A stretch of 64,000 nucleotides of DNA from CAIVPM01 sp964477265 (GCA_964477265.1 CAYZDJ010000004.1:62001-126000), one strand, 5' to 3'. Numbered from the stretch's first letter, positions 33,642 through 42,756 are shown. The notes: generated by a model from the sequence alone, not told the origin. Numbers and translations: made by a program.

Positions 33642-34673
33642 ATGAAATTTTTCCTGACCATATTTTGTGTTTTTATTTTTTGCATGGCAAATGCACAAGC
33701 TGATAGTGCAGTTGTTGTAAAACATAATGTACCTAAAAAAATTGTTGCAAAACCAATCAAGCCCAAGGTTGTTGATTCGTTAAAATTTAATAAAACACGT
33801 TTACCTGAAAGTCGTGTTGATAGTATTAAAATATCAGATTCGGCAAGTGCACATTTTATAAACGATAGCACAAAGTATAAAGACAGCATACAAAAATTAA
33901 AAGATAGCACTGATAAAATAATTGCTAAAAAAGATACAAGCACATACAAGCTTTTAACAGACTATCCAATACTTAGCAACAATAAGCCAGAGCTGATGAT
34001 AACAGCGTTTAAAGAGCCTGTATCAAAAGATATTTTGTTTTATGCTTTACTACTTGTAGTAGTTGTGTTTGCCATTGTTAAGTTAATTTTTCCAAGGTAT
34101 ATTAAAAGTATTTTTTCTATTATTTTTCAAACACAGTTCAGGCAAATACAAACCAGGGAGCAGTTGCTGCAAGACAATGTAGCATCTATGTTGCTCAATA
34201 TTTTGTTTATTATTTCCACATCGTTTTTTATAGCACTTTATTTAAACAACATTAGTTTTATTAAATATGGTTTTTGGTATGTGGCATTGGCTGCATGTTT
34301 AATAATGGTTAGCATATATTTATTTAAGCTATTGTTTACACAATTTATGGGTTGGATTTTTAACAAGTCAAATGCAGCAAGCACCTATACTTTCATAGTG
34401 TTTATTATAAATAAAATTTTAGGAATCATACTGCTGCCTTTGCTTTTCCTCATTGCTTTTTCCGACCATTTACTAGCACAAAAAATTATAAATATATCGT
34501 TGGTTATTATGTTGGTTTTATTGCTTTTCAGATTGGTTATTACTTACAAAAGCGTTAGCAGCATATTAAAAACAAATGCCTTTCATTTTTTTCTATATTT
34601 TTGCTGTATTGAAATTTTACCATTGCTAATAATGTTTAAGTTTTTAAACAACTATATCAGCAATGGTATTTAA
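33642..34673 (+). CDS. DUF4271 integral membrane protein
   Basis: 343 aa. A signal-like first helix (MKFFLTIFCVFIFCMANAQ), a Lys/Asp/Ser-rich periplasmic-like stretch to 125, then six to seven membrane helices. Arrangement and placement immediately before hemD match DUF4271 of Bacteroidota. Function unknown. hemD starts 19 nt later, so they are likely one transcript. Confidence 0.75.
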   Translation: MKFFLTIFCVFIFCMANAQADSAVVVKHNVPKKIVAKPIKPKVVDSLKFNKTRLPESRVDSIKISDSASAHFINDSTKYKDSIQKLKDSTDKIIAKKDTSTYKLLTDYPILSNNKPELMITAFKEPVSKDILFYALLLVVVVFAIVKLIFPRYIKSIFSIIFQTQFRQIQTREQLLQDNVASMLLNILFIISTSFFIALYLNNISFIKYGFWYVALAACLIMVSIYLFKLLFTQFMGWIFNKSNAASTYTFIVFIINKILGIILLPLLFLIAFSDHLLAQKIINISLVIMLVLLLFRLVITYKSVSSILKTNAFHFFLYFCCIEILPLLIMFKFLNNYISNGI

Positions 34674-34692
34674 TTATAAGATAAAGTAAAGT

Positions 34693-35529
34693 ATGGCAAA
34701 AAGCGTGTCTAAAGTAAGTGTGAAAAAAGCAACTGTATCTAACCTTAAAAGCAACAGTACTACACCTGCAAACAAGATTAAAAAAATTCTCATTTCTCAA
34801 CCCCGACCAGAAAGTGAGAAATCTCCCTACTTTGAATTGGAAAGAAAGTATGGTGTTGAGCTACAATTTACACCATTCATTCAATTAGAAGCAATAACAG
34901 CCAAAGAATTTCGCAAGCAAAAAGTTGATGTTGTTTCTCACACAAGCGTAATATTTACAAGCAAAAATGCCATTGAACATTTTTTTAGAATTGCTGAAGA
35001 AGGCAAGCTAAACATTAACCAAGACACAAAATATTTTTGCACTACCGAAGCCATTGCATTGTATTTGCAAAAATTTATTTTGTATAGAAAACGCAAAGTT
35101 TTTTATGGTGCCGATGGTAGCAATAAAAGCATGTTTGATGTAATTACTAAACATAAGGAAAACGAAAAGTTTCTTTATGTGTGCAGCGAAAACCAACAAG
35201 ATAATGAAATTGTAGGTTGGTTAAAGGCAAATAAGTGTGAGTTTAATTTGGGCTATATGTATCGCACTGTAAGTAATAATATTAAAGATTCTATTCCTTC
35301 TTTAAAAACATTTGATATAATTTGCTTGTTTACCCCAAGTGGTGTAAAAAGCTTATTAGATAATTACCCAACGTTTAAACAAAATGGAACTTTGGTAGGT
35401 GGGTTTGGAAGCAACACAGCCAAAGCGATTGAAGAAGCAGGTTTAACTATAAACATAAAAGCACCAGCACCACTAAGTCCAAGTTTATTAACTGCTTTAG
35501 ATAAATATTTGAACGAAACAAATAAATAA
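34693..35529 (+). CDS. hemD: Uroporphyrinogen-III synthase
   Basis: 278 aa. A lysine/serine N-terminal extension (1-35) precedes the HemD fold: KILISQPRPESEKSPYFELERKYGVELQFTPFIQLEAI, TSVIFTSKNAIEHFF, then DIICLFTPSGVKSLLDNYP and GGFGSNTAKAIEEAGLTINIKAP...SPSLLTALDKYL. It closes the tetrapyrrole ring in heme synthesis. Sequence is divergent as usual for HemD. Other hem genes are not in this window. Confidence 0.85.
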   Translation: MAKSVSKVSVKKATVSNLKSNSTTPANKIKKILISQPRPESEKSPYFELERKYGVELQFTPFIQLEAITAKEFRKQKVDVVSHTSVIFTSKNAIEHFFRIAEEGKLNINQDTKYFCTTEAIALYLQKFILYRKRKVFYGADGSNKSMFDVITKHKENEKFLYVCSENQQDNEIVGWLKANKCEFNLGYMYRTVSNNIKDSIPSLKTFDIICLFTPSGVKSLLDNYPTFKQNGTLVGGFGSNTAKAIEEAGLTINIKAPAPLSPSLLTALDKYLNETNK

Positions 35530-35549
35530 TTTGAAATATAAAATATGGT

Positions 35550-35585
35550 AAAATAGAAGCACAATTTGTGCTTCTATTTTTTTTC
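35550..35585. terminator. Bidirectional terminator between hemD and the leftward TPR-like gene
   Basis: AAAATAGAAGCACAA faces TTGTGCTTCTATTTT with a 1-base centre, flanked by a T-run. It overlaps the end of the leftward gene at 35574, so it can stop both. Confidence 0.8.
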
Positions 35586-37037
35586 GCTAATCCAGTCAAT
35601 AATAAATTTATTTACAGCATTGCCACTTATAGACAATTGCATTTGCGATAGTTGCTGATATAAATAATCAAGTTTTTCTTTCTTTTCTTTTTTATCAATA
35701 GTGTTTGATATTTCATTTATTAATTTCAGGAAAAGCTTTTCAGGTTCGTGATATAAACTAATTTGCTCTACATATTTTTTTGCCTGCCTGCTCACATATT
35801 CAATTGTTTCAAAATTATTTTCATCGTAATGCAGCATTATCAAATACAGGCGTACACTGGCTTGCGAACGAAGCTCAACTTGTGGAACAGGTTTATTTAA
35901 AATATCATTCCACCAATCATAAGCTTCTTTATATTTTTTTAAAAATAAACAAACCAAGCCACAACAAGTTTCAATATACATTTTAAAGTCTTTTCTAAAG
36001 TTTACTTTTTTATCAATAAAAAATGCTTTGTATTCTTCAACAATTTTATATGCCTGTTCATATTGCTTTTGATATAAATGATACATTAAACCACACCAGC
36101 AATAATTGTGCATTCGCCTAATGTTTATTTCTATTGTAGGTGCATTGTAATCATAAATTTTTTGGAGGTAAAATTCAAACTCATCCCAACGATTGGCCTT
36201 TTCGCAACTAATTAAAAAATTATAGTAAGGAGCAAGAGGATCAAGATTTAATAATGGCTGTTGCTGTATTTGCTCTTCACGAATCAATACTCCTTTTTTG
36301 CAACACTCATAATTGCGTTGCTGATCATTAATTAAATTATAATACAAGCTCCACGTAGCGTAATATCTATACTTTGCATTAAACGAAACTGGAGGCTCCT
36401 GCTTCATGTATAAAGCATTTACATAAATATCTGCACGTTGCTTAATTACATTTTGTGGTAATACCCCTATCTCCAACTCAAGCAGTGTTAAGTAGTGCCA
36501 CACATTGCCAATTTGCTGGTGAATATTTGATATTTCAAAAGCATGTGCTTCTTCCTTATCAATTGCCATGTAGTTTTCAACTGTTGGTTCACCAATCCTG
36601 AAATTGCCAAATAAATATTTTTCCAAAATCATTATATCGCCAATCACATAATACAATTCATATTGCCACGAAAGCTCTTTTGTTTTGCAAATCATTTTTG
36701 CAGCTTCTTCATCAAGTCCTTTGCTGGCAAGTATTTTACACTGCAAAAACATGTTCCTGATTTTCCATTCAATAAAATTTTCCTCGTTGTATTGCTGCAT
36801 ACAACTTAATATCATATTGAATAAATAATTTTTGGCTACGCCAAATTGCTTTGCAAAGGTTTCTTTCTTAAATTTTTTTAATAAAGCGTTTTCATCATAA
36901 ACATCCTGCTCATTTATAGCATCAAAAATTTTAGCATAGTTGGTGTTTTTGTGTTGCACTTGCCTTTGTGCAAATAGTTTAAAGTATCTTTTTTCTGATG
37001 GGGAAAGTGAATGTATAAGTAAAAAAAGCGATTGCAT
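35574..37037 (-). CDS. Conserved Bacteroidota protein, helical-repeat (TPR-like)
   Basis: 487 aa, no signal peptide or membrane segment. Starts MQSLFLLIHSLSPSEKRYFKLFA, a motif I recognise from uncharacterised cytoplasmic proteins in this phylum. The rest is nearly all alpha-helical with Trp/Tyr/Cys-rich pairs (YEQAYKIVEEYKAFF, YKEAYDWWNDIL) reminiscent of TPR repeats. It is monocistronic and divergent from a T9SS protein. No function can be given. Confidence 0.7.
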   Translation of the reverse strand: MQSLFLLIHSLSPSEKRYFKLFAQRQVQHKNTNYAKIFDAINEQDVYDENALLKKFKKETFAKQFGVAKNYLFNMILSCMQQYNEENFIEWKIRNMFLQCKILASKGLDEEAAKMICKTKELSWQYELYYVIGDIMILEKYLFGNFRIGEPTVENYMAIDKEEAHAFEISNIHQQIGNVWHYLTLLELEIGVLPQNVIKQRADIYVNALYMKQEPPVSFNAKYRYYATWSLYYNLINDQQRNYECCKKGVLIREEQIQQQPLLNLDPLAPYYNFLISCEKANRWDEFEFYLQKIYDYNAPTIEINIRRMHNYCWCGLMYHLYQKQYEQAYKIVEEYKAFFIDKKVNFRKDFKMYIETCCGLVCLFLKKYKEAYDWWNDILNKPVPQVELRSQASVRLYLIMLHYDENNFETIEYVSRQAKKYVEQISLYHEPEKLFLKLINEISNTIDKKEKKEKLDYLYQQLSQMQLSISGNAVNKFIIDWISEKK

Positions 37038-37187
37038 ATAATTGGGTTAGAACACAGTAAAAATAAGGCTTTCAGCAAATAACTAACCCTTTGAAACCTA
37101 AATTTTTAAAAAAATGGCAAATTAAAATTTAAGATAAATCGGTCTTTTTGGGTTGTCAAAAAATTTATCAACTTAAATTAAAACAAT

Positions 37188-40025
37188 ATGACACAGCATC
37201 AACAAAATCATTTGAGAAGACAAGAAAAAGCAGGAAAAGTAAATTTTATTTTTCCCACCATTTTATTATTTCTGTTATTGTTTTTATTTGTTAAAACAGT
37301 AAAATCGCAAGATACATTAAGGGTCAATTTTGCAGCATCATTAAGCAGTACGCATGATGGACATAGTTGGCCAAATGCTTATGCTTCTTTGCAGGATGCC
37401 ATTGAAAATGCAACATCTGGCACAGTTGTTTTTGTTGCACAAGGTACATACAAACCCAGTGCTTATCCTATTGGTACAACCGATGGCAGCAGTACCAGAG
37501 ATTATGCTTTTACATTAAAAAATGGCGTGCAGTTATATGGTGGTTTTGGTGGTGCTGATACCACATTTGCAACAAGAAACATTGCAATCCATCCAACTAT
37601 TTTAAGTGGAGATATTGGAGTAGCTGGAGACAAAAGTGACAACTGCTATCATGTTGTTTTAGGAGATTATATAAACAACTCTGCAGTGATTGATGGTTTT
37701 ACAATTAAAGATGGAAATGCAAGCGATGTAATTATTACTACACACACACCAAGTGGCCATATTTTACCAGCACACAGTGGTGGTGGTGTCTTTTTAAATT
37801 TTGCTTCGCCAAATATTGTTCATTGCATTATTAAAGATAATGATGCATTGTATGCTGGTGGTGGCATAGTAGCACAAGGCACAAGCAACGAAAATATTTA
37901 TAGTTGTGTATTTACAAACAATAGAGTTTTAAGTGGAACCTTTGGTGGTGGTGCATTATACAATTATGCTCATCCATCATCTCCATCATCTCCTGTGGTT
38001 ACCAACTCTGTTTTTTATAATAATTTATCACTAGGTGCAGCAGGTGCCATTTACACACAGTATAGCAATATGACTATTACTAACTGCACCATTTTTAATA
38101 ATACTGCACAACTTTGGGGTGGAGGTATATATAATGAAGACTCTAGTAATATGATAATAAGGAACTGTATTATATGGGGTAATGTTGGTAATTTTATTAC
38201 ACACCCAGCAGGCAGCGATGCAGGTTTAACCTGGAATTATTTTGAACCAAATGTCAGGTTTTCTTTACTGCAAACCTATTCTACCTACTCAAGCAACATT
38301 ACAACAAACCCAATGTTTAGCAATGATACAATTCCTGCAGGCGTGGATGGGATATGGATGACAGCTGATGATGGACTTAGGTTGCAGGGTTCAAGCCCTT
38401 GCATTGATGCTGGTTTAAATAGTGCTGCACCTTCAGATGATATTATTGGTACAATAAGACCAATAGGCATAAATGCAGATATGGGTGCATATGAAGTTGC
38501 TACCAGTGTAAGCAGCTTTACTATTACATCAAGTGCAACAACAGGCGGAAGTATTAATCCCAGTGGTTTAACAACTGTTTTATCGGGCAGTAATAAAACA
38601 TATGCTATAACAGCAAATAGTGGTTATTGTATAAACGATGTGGTAGTAGATGGCACAAGCGTTGGGGCTGTTAGCTCTTACACGTTTACAGGCATTACAG
38701 CATCGCATACAATTGTTGCAAGTTTTGTAGCACGTACTACTCCAACCATTAGCATTTCTTCAAGCAGCAACAGGGTTTGTGTAGGCTCAACACTTGTTAT
38801 TACTGCAAATGCTACTAATGGTGGCAGTGCTCCAATGTATAACTTTGTTATTGATGGTGTGCCAATGGGTAGCACAGCAAGTAGCATATTAACCACCTCA
38901 TCATTAAGCGTTGGATTGCACAATATTTATTGCATATTAACATCAAATAACCCTTGTCAAACCAGAAGCACAACAACAAGTGCTGCTATAAATATAGCAG
39001 TAGGTGCTGCAACAACATTATCAACAATTACAGGCACTACAACATTATGCAATATTGGGGGTTCAGCTTTGCTGAGAAATACTGTGCGTGGTGGAGTATG
39101 GGAAAGCTCTAATACAAGTGTGGCAACAATAAATGCACTGGGCATGGTAACTGCTGTTGCAAATGGAACAGCAGTTATTACTTACACCTATACCAATGAG
39201 TATGGTTGTGTAAGCAATATAAGCACTAATGTAATTGTTGCTGCTGTTGCTGCAGTAGATGCTATAGTTGGTCCAGGCAGTGTATGTGTTGGCTCCTCTA
39301 TAACACTAACCAGTACTACAATTGGTGGTTTATGGAGTAGTGCAGGCAGGGCAACCATTACAGCAACAGGTGTTGTAACTGGGGTAAGTGCTGGTTTGGC
39401 CGATATTAGATATACTGTAGCAAATGCATTTGGATGCACAGCACAAAGCAGGTATAATGTTATAGTATCTGCAATACCTGCAACACCAACAATTTCATAT
39501 GCACCTGGTAGCAGCAATCCACAACGAGGAGCACCTGCTGGCTCAGGGGTAAGAATTTGCAATAGCATTCCATTTACTTTACGTGGCACACCAGCAGGTG
39601 GAACCTGGGGTAGCACAGGAGGCATTACAATCACACCAATAAGTATGAGAGATGCTAATGTTTCGACAGCAGGAGTAACAGGAACAATTAATATTACTTA
39701 TACAGTGGGAGCAGCAGGATGCAGCAATAGCAGGACAATAACTGCAACAGCGTATAGTTGCAGAGGAATTAGCAGTCAATCAACGGACAATAATCAAATA
39801 ACTGTTTATCCAAATCCTGCACATTCCTTATTAATGGTTAATTGTAAATTGTTAATTGGTAGTGGTAAAATATTTATTACTGATTTGTATGGCAAACAAA
39901 TTAAACAACAGTCTTTAAGTATTGGTGCCAATGCAATTGATGTATCAACTTTTGCTAAAGGAATGTACTTCGTGAGTGTAATTACAGAAAATGCTAAACA
40001 AACACAAAAAATAATTGTTGAATAA
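37188..40025 (+). CDS. T9SS-exported beta-helix adhesin-like protein (945 aa)
   Basis: A long basic N-terminus precedes a hydrophobic signal segment (24-40). Residues about 45-430 form a right-handed parallel beta-helix with PMP-like repeats (GGGVFLNFASPNIVHCIIKDN, GGGIYNEDSSNMIIRNCI) ending in IDAGLNSAAPSDDIIG...ADMGAYE. A divergent InlB-repeat-like unit follows (445-510), then Ig-like domains (to about 860) with cysteine pairs. The last 75 residues are a T9SS type A sorting domain (ITVYPNPAHSLLMV...GKQIKQQSL...KGMYFVSVI...QKIIVE). It is probably a surface-displayed or secreted protein. Substrate unknown. Confidence 0.88.
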   Translation: MTQHQQNHLRRQEKAGKVNFIFPTILLFLLLFLFVKTVKSQDTLRVNFAASLSSTHDGHSWPNAYASLQDAIENATSGTVVFVAQGTYKPSAYPIGTTDGSSTRDYAFTLKNGVQLYGGFGGADTTFATRNIAIHPTILSGDIGVAGDKSDNCYHVVLGDYINNSAVIDGFTIKDGNASDVIITTHTPSGHILPAHSGGGVFLNFASPNIVHCIIKDNDALYAGGGIVAQGTSNENIYSCVFTNNRVLSGTFGGGALYNYAHPSSPSSPVVTNSVFYNNLSLGAAGAIYTQYSNMTITNCTIFNNTAQLWGGGIYNEDSSNMIIRNCIIWGNVGNFITHPAGSDAGLTWNYFEPNVRFSLLQTYSTYSSNITTNPMFSNDTIPAGVDGIWMTADDGLRLQGSSPCIDAGLNSAAPSDDIIGTIRPIGINADMGAYEVATSVSSFTITSSATTGGSINPSGLTTVLSGSNKTYAITANSGYCINDVVVDGTSVGAVSSYTFTGITASHTIVASFVARTTPTISISSSSNRVCVGSTLVITANATNGGSAPMYNFVIDGVPMGSTASSILTTSSLSVGLHNIYCILTSNNPCQTRSTTTSAAINIAVGAATTLSTITGTTTLCNIGGSALLRNTVRGGVWESSNTSVATINALGMVTAVANGTAVITYTYTNEYGCVSNISTNVIVAAVAAVDAIVGPGSVCVGSSITLTSTTIGGLWSSAGRATITATGVVTGVSAGLADIRYTVANAFGCTAQSRYNVIVSAIPATPTISYAPGSSNPQRGAPAGSGVRICNSIPFTLRGTPAGGTWGSTGGITITPISMRDANVSTAGVTGTINITYTVGAAGCSNSRTITATAYSCRGISSQSTDNNQITVYPNPAHSLLMVNCKLLIGSGKIFITDLYGKQIKQQSLSIGANAIDVSTFAKGMYFVSVITENAKQTQKIIVE

Positions 40026-40049
40026 TACGTTGGATTATAAATGAGGGCT

Positions 40050-40082
40050 AAGCCTCTGACACTTGTGTTGGAGGCTTTTTTA
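40050..40082 (+). terminator. Terminator of the T9SS beta-helix gene
   Basis: AAGCCTCTGACAC faces GTGTTGGAGGCTT (two G-U pairs) with loop TT and then a T-run. It lies 25 nt after the stop codon. Confidence 0.85.
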
Positions 40083-40136
40083 TTTTTACCCTAAGGTAGT
40101 AGAGTTTTTGTTGCATAATTAACTATATTCTTTGTG

Positions 40137-40170
40137 TTTATAGTTAAAAAAATATTTTTTTAACTATAAA
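40137..40170. repeat. 34-bp perfect palindrome
   Basis: The left half TTTATAGTTAAAAAAAT (40137-40153) is followed by its exact complement to 40170 with no spacer. It has no T-run on either side beyond its own A/T tracts, and it lies 55 bp after the preceding terminator, so a role beyond termination is likely. Confidence 0.75.
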
Positions 40171-40246
40171 ATATACCTAATATTGTTCTGAGAAAACAAT
40201 CAATATTGGCTGTAGCAACTAACATACTAAACCCTAACTTAGCAAG

Positions 40247-40693
40247 TTGCAAACCTGCAACAAGCACAGCACAGCACAGCACAGCACAGCACAGCACAGC
40301 ACAGCACAGCACAGCACAATAAATTTTAGGACATCTAAGTTATCGTTTTTTTATACCTCTGTTTTATTTTATTTTTTAGCTGTTTCTGCCACAAACAGTG
40401 CAACTCTTGTAGTAAACGACCCAATACTTGCCAAGCTTAGTTCTACTTTTGCCAACTCTACAACTATTCTTGACAACAATAGCCCAATACTTGCCAAAAA
40501 CAACCAAACTATTGGCATAAATACCTCAATTCTTAACACAAACAGCCCTATTTATGGCAAAAACACCCTTGTTTTTGACAAGGAAATATACTTATTATGT
40601 TCATTATCAATATTTTTTATTCACAAGCTGCTACCCAATAGCTATAAGAATGGTTTGGGCAGTGGCACAAATCAATTTTTATGGCTAAGTTAA
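40247..40693 (+). CDS. Doubtful ORF carrying the microsatellite
   Basis: The open frame begins at TTG with no ATG for over 140 nt upstream. The microsatellite encodes HSTAQ repeats (residues about 7-26). After it comes a signal-like hydrophobic stretch (SKLSFFYTSVLFYFLAVSATNSA) and an Asn/Ser-rich part with three near repeats of N-x-PILAK/PIYGK. The last codons overlap the start of the next gene by 13 nt in another frame. It may be a phase-variable exported protein, a decayed gene or just a chance frame. No family recognised. Confidence 0.3.
   Translation: MQTCNKHSTAQHSTAQHSTAQHSTINFRTSKLSFFYTSVLFYFLAVSATNSATLVVNDPILAKLSSTFANSTTILDNNSPILAKNNQTIGINTSILNTNSPIYGKNTLVFDKEIYLLCSLSIFFIHKLLPNSYKNGLGSGTNQFLWLS
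40264..40318. repeat. Pentanucleotide microsatellite (GCACA)11
   Basis: Eleven exact copies of GCACA run from 40264 to 40318. A five-base unit shifts frame by one or two whenever a copy is gained or lost, so a tract inside or before a gene can switch it on and off by slipped-strand mispairing. Confidence 0.95.
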
Positions 40694-41316
40694 CTTATGT
40701 GCAAGCCGTAATAGACAGGCTAAAAGCACAAAAAACTGGTATTACCAACAATGCAGCAGCATGGACAGGACAGCCCGATACACCTGCAACCACACAAGCC
40801 CATATTGATGCATTGGAAACTGCCGATGCAGAAATTTTGGCATTGGAAAATCAGCTATCGCAAAAGCGAACTGCTATTAAAATTTTGGTGGCAGCAAAAG
40901 CCGCTGTAGCCGATGCTATTGACCTTAGGGTTAAAGGTATACACGCCACAGCACCACCCAAATGGATTGAGTATGGATTAGCAGACCCTACAAGCGATGC
41001 TGCCACCGAAAGCACCACACGCCCTGTGCCAGATAAAGGTGTAATAAGAAATGTGAGCGATGATTTTGATGGTATTGGTTTTATTGTAGAATGGGAAAAA
41101 TTGGCAAAAACCGATAGCTACGAAATAGAGCGTGGTATAGCTGCTAATGCAGCCGATGTAAACACCATACCTGCATTTACTCATTTGGTTACAGTGCGTA
41201 AAATAAAATATACCGATGATGATGTAGCAAAAGGCACTAGATATTTTTATAGAATACGTGGCATAAATACTCGTGGTGCAGGCGAATGGAGCGAGCCTGT
41301 GAGTAGGGTGCAGTAG
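40681..41316 (+). CDS. Fibronectin type III domain protein
   Basis: 211 aa, no signal peptide. An alanine/lysine/glutamine helical N-terminus (to about 85, AEILALENQLSQKRTAIKILVAAKAAVADAI) is followed by a proline/Thr hinge and a fibronectin III domain at about 120-210 (GIGFIVEWEKLAKTDSYEIERG...FTHLVTVRKIKYTDDDVAKGTRYFYRIRGINTRGAGEWSEP). It looks slightly more GC-rich than neighbours. FN3 domains usually bind proteins or glycans; a cytoplasmic one is unusual. Partner unknown. Confidence 0.6.
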   Translation: MAKLTYVQAVIDRLKAQKTGITNNAAAWTGQPDTPATTQAHIDALETADAEILALENQLSQKRTAIKILVAAKAAVADAIDLRVKGIHATAPPKWIEYGLADPTSDAATESTTRPVPDKGVIRNVSDDFDGIGFIVEWEKLAKTDSYEIERGIAANAADVNTIPAFTHLVTVRKIKYTDDDVAKGTRYFYRIRGINTRGAGEWSEPVSRVQ

Positions 41317-41337
41317 ATAATTGTTAATGATGAAAGT

Positions 41338-41380
41338 TACCGTCATTTCGACGTAGGAGAAATTTGCTGAACACCTTCTC
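41338..41380. repeat. GTCATTTCGACG dispersed repeat half
   Basis: ACCGTCATTTCGACGTAGGA with GAAATTTGCTGAACACC is the left arm of a repeat I have seen widely in Bacteroidota (GTCATTTCGACGxAGGAGAAAT). No right arm is seen. Confidence 0.5.
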
Positions 41381-41381
41381 T

Positions 41382-41459
41382 GTCATTGCGAGGAACGAAG
41401 CAATCTCATAATACAATAATAGATTGCTTCGTTGGGCAAGAACCCAATCTCGCAATGAC
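41382..41459. mobile_element. MITE-like element with GTCATTGCGAG terminal inverted repeats
   Basis: GTCATTGCGAG (41382-41392) and CTCGCAATGAC (41449-41459) are exact inverted ends; inside, GAACGAAGCAATCT faces AGATTGCTTCGTT. The 78-bp unit has no ORF, so it would depend on a transposase elsewhere. Sequence of this type occurs in many unrelated bacteria. Confidence 0.65.
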
Positions 41460-41473
41460 GAACATAAAACAAC

Positions 41474-41510
41474 AACATCTCGAAAGTTTTAAACTTTCGA
41501 GATGTTTAAA
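41474..41510. terminator. Palindromic hairpin after the MITE-like element
   Basis: AACATCTCGAAAGTTT faces AAACTTTCGAGATGTT with a single central T. It could end transcription from the FN3 gene, but the T-run is only TTTAAAT. Confidence 0.5.
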
Positions 41511-41533
41511 TAAAAAACTAAAACTAAATAAAT

Positions 41534-42445
41534 ATGAAAAAAACATTACTCATTTTAGTTATTGCACTCACAGCAATAACACAAGCCAATACACAAACAG
41601 TGTTGCCTATAAAGTATCTTAAATACGACAAAATAAACTTATTAAGCAAGAGTGATACAGGTTTATTAAAAGCTTTTCCAGACTCAATTAATAAATTGGA
41701 CAGAATTAACGAAACTAATAAAATAGTATTAAGTAATATGCTAAAGGAAATGAACGAATCTAGCAGATTTACACCAGTTTTTTCGATAGGCTTAAATGGT
41801 TTCGAAAATTTTAATAACCTATCTGGCGAAGCTAGTGTAGGTGCTATTTACAGACTATCGAAATATAAATTAATACAAAATAATAAAGGTGATTATATTA
41901 TTGACCCATTATACTGTTATGGACTTACAGGTGTAAGAACTGCAAAAAGCAGTGATAGTAATAACCTTGTTAAAACATTTCTCTTTCCAGAAATTGGTAA
42001 AAGAGATTTAGTTTTTGGAATAATTTTTAGCGAAAGAAGTAATATAACTAGGCATATGAACTATACCTGGCTAACCGAGTTATCGCTCAACAGATTTAAT
42101 GACGTAGCCAATAAAAAGAGTTATCAAACACAAAGTCTTATGGTTGGCTTCAAGTTTACAAAAACATCATTAACAGATATTACTGATAGGAATAATTGGT
42201 TAGAGTTTTTTCCATATTATATGCTAATTTATACCGACCCTAAATATGCCGATGACCTGGCTAAATACTTAAATCTTTCTATGCTGCCTACAACAGTTCA
42301 CACTTTGGGTTGCAGAACAACTTTTCAAACAAATAACGCCCAGTTTTTTTGTAATATGAAGTATGTACTAAATGATTCAAAAGGCATAAACAACCCCGAT
42401 TTAATAAGGTTTGTTTACACCATTGGCACAAACATTAATTTATAA
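41534..42445 (+). CDS. Hypothetical exported protein, likely outer membrane
   Basis: 303 aa with signal peptide (TQANTQ). After a helical segment (50-78) the protein has alternating strands typical of a small barrel (FTPVFSIGLNGFENF, SGEASVGAIYRLSK, DLVFGIIFSERSN, MNYTWLTELSLNRF, SLMVGFKFTKTS, IRFVYTIGTNINL). No family recognised. It begins an accessory cluster of short proteins and follows the repeat patch by 24 nt. Confidence 0.6.
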   Translation: MKKTLLILVIALTAITQANTQTVLPIKYLKYDKINLLSKSDTGLLKAFPDSINKLDRINETNKIVLSNMLKEMNESSRFTPVFSIGLNGFENFNNLSGEASVGAIYRLSKYKLIQNNKGDYIIDPLYCYGLTGVRTAKSSDSNNLVKTFLFPEIGKRDLVFGIIFSERSNITRHMNYTWLTELSLNRFNDVANKKSYQTQSLMVGFKFTKTSLTDITDRNNWLEFFPYYMLIYTDPKYADDLAKYLNLSMLPTTVHTLGCRTTFQTNNAQFFCNMKYVLNDSKGINNPDLIRFVYTIGTNINL

Positions 42446-42529
42446 AAAAATAAAGTTTGGCTGAACTTTTAAAAATCAGCTACGGATACGCCGAAAACGG
42501 ATTTAGAGTAGGCACTAATACTATTTTTT

Positions 42530-42742
42530 ATGAAAAAAGTATTATTAATGGCTGTAATCTTCACTGCTACTGGTTTTGCTGCTAAAGCAGGACCACAAGA
42601 CCCACTTTATATAGCAGATGAAGTATTAACAGGTCAAATGGCAAATCCAATTGAACTACCTAGTAATTCTAGTGCAGGTTCAAAAGCAGATGCTAAATTA
42701 AATGTAGAAGCTGTGTTAAACAGCAGAAAGCGTTTTAAATAA
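42530..42742 (+). CDS. Small exported peptide
   Basis: 70 aa. Signal peptide (MKKVLLMAVIFTATGFAAKA), leaving a mature part of about 50 residues, GPQDPLYIADEVLTGQMANP through SAGSKADAKLN to the basic end NSRKRFK. No cysteines. A strong hairpin terminator follows directly. It may be a secreted signal or a processed peptide (inference). No relative recognised. Confidence 0.6.
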   Translation: MKKVLLMAVIFTATGFAAKAGPQDPLYIADEVLTGQMANPIELPSNSSAGSKADAKLNVEAVLNSRKRFK

Positions 42743-42756
42743 GCTATGCTTAAACT

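Larger units (their letters stand above)
40026..40680. other. 655-bp gap with terminator, palindromes and microsatellite
   Basis: No gene with an ATG start is present. The stretch holds the terminator of the T9SS gene (40050-40082), a 34-bp perfect palindrome (40137-40170), a second inverted repeat (ATTGTT/AACAAT, 40182-40200), the (GCACA)11 microsatellite (40264-40318) and then sequence that stays open in one frame (40247-40693) behind a TTG start. Confidence 0.7.

Noticed and set aside
38285..39779. Leftward ORFs inside the 945-aa T9SS gene
   Set aside because: They are mirror frames of the Ig-like repeats, with no family likeness.
40264..40318. Possible CRISPR array
   Set aside because: The repeat unit is 5 bp with no spacers; it is a microsatellite. 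No cas genes are in the window.
41386..41622. ORF across the MITE-like element
   Set aside because: It reads through inverted repeats and has no likeness to any protein; start falls in the repeat.
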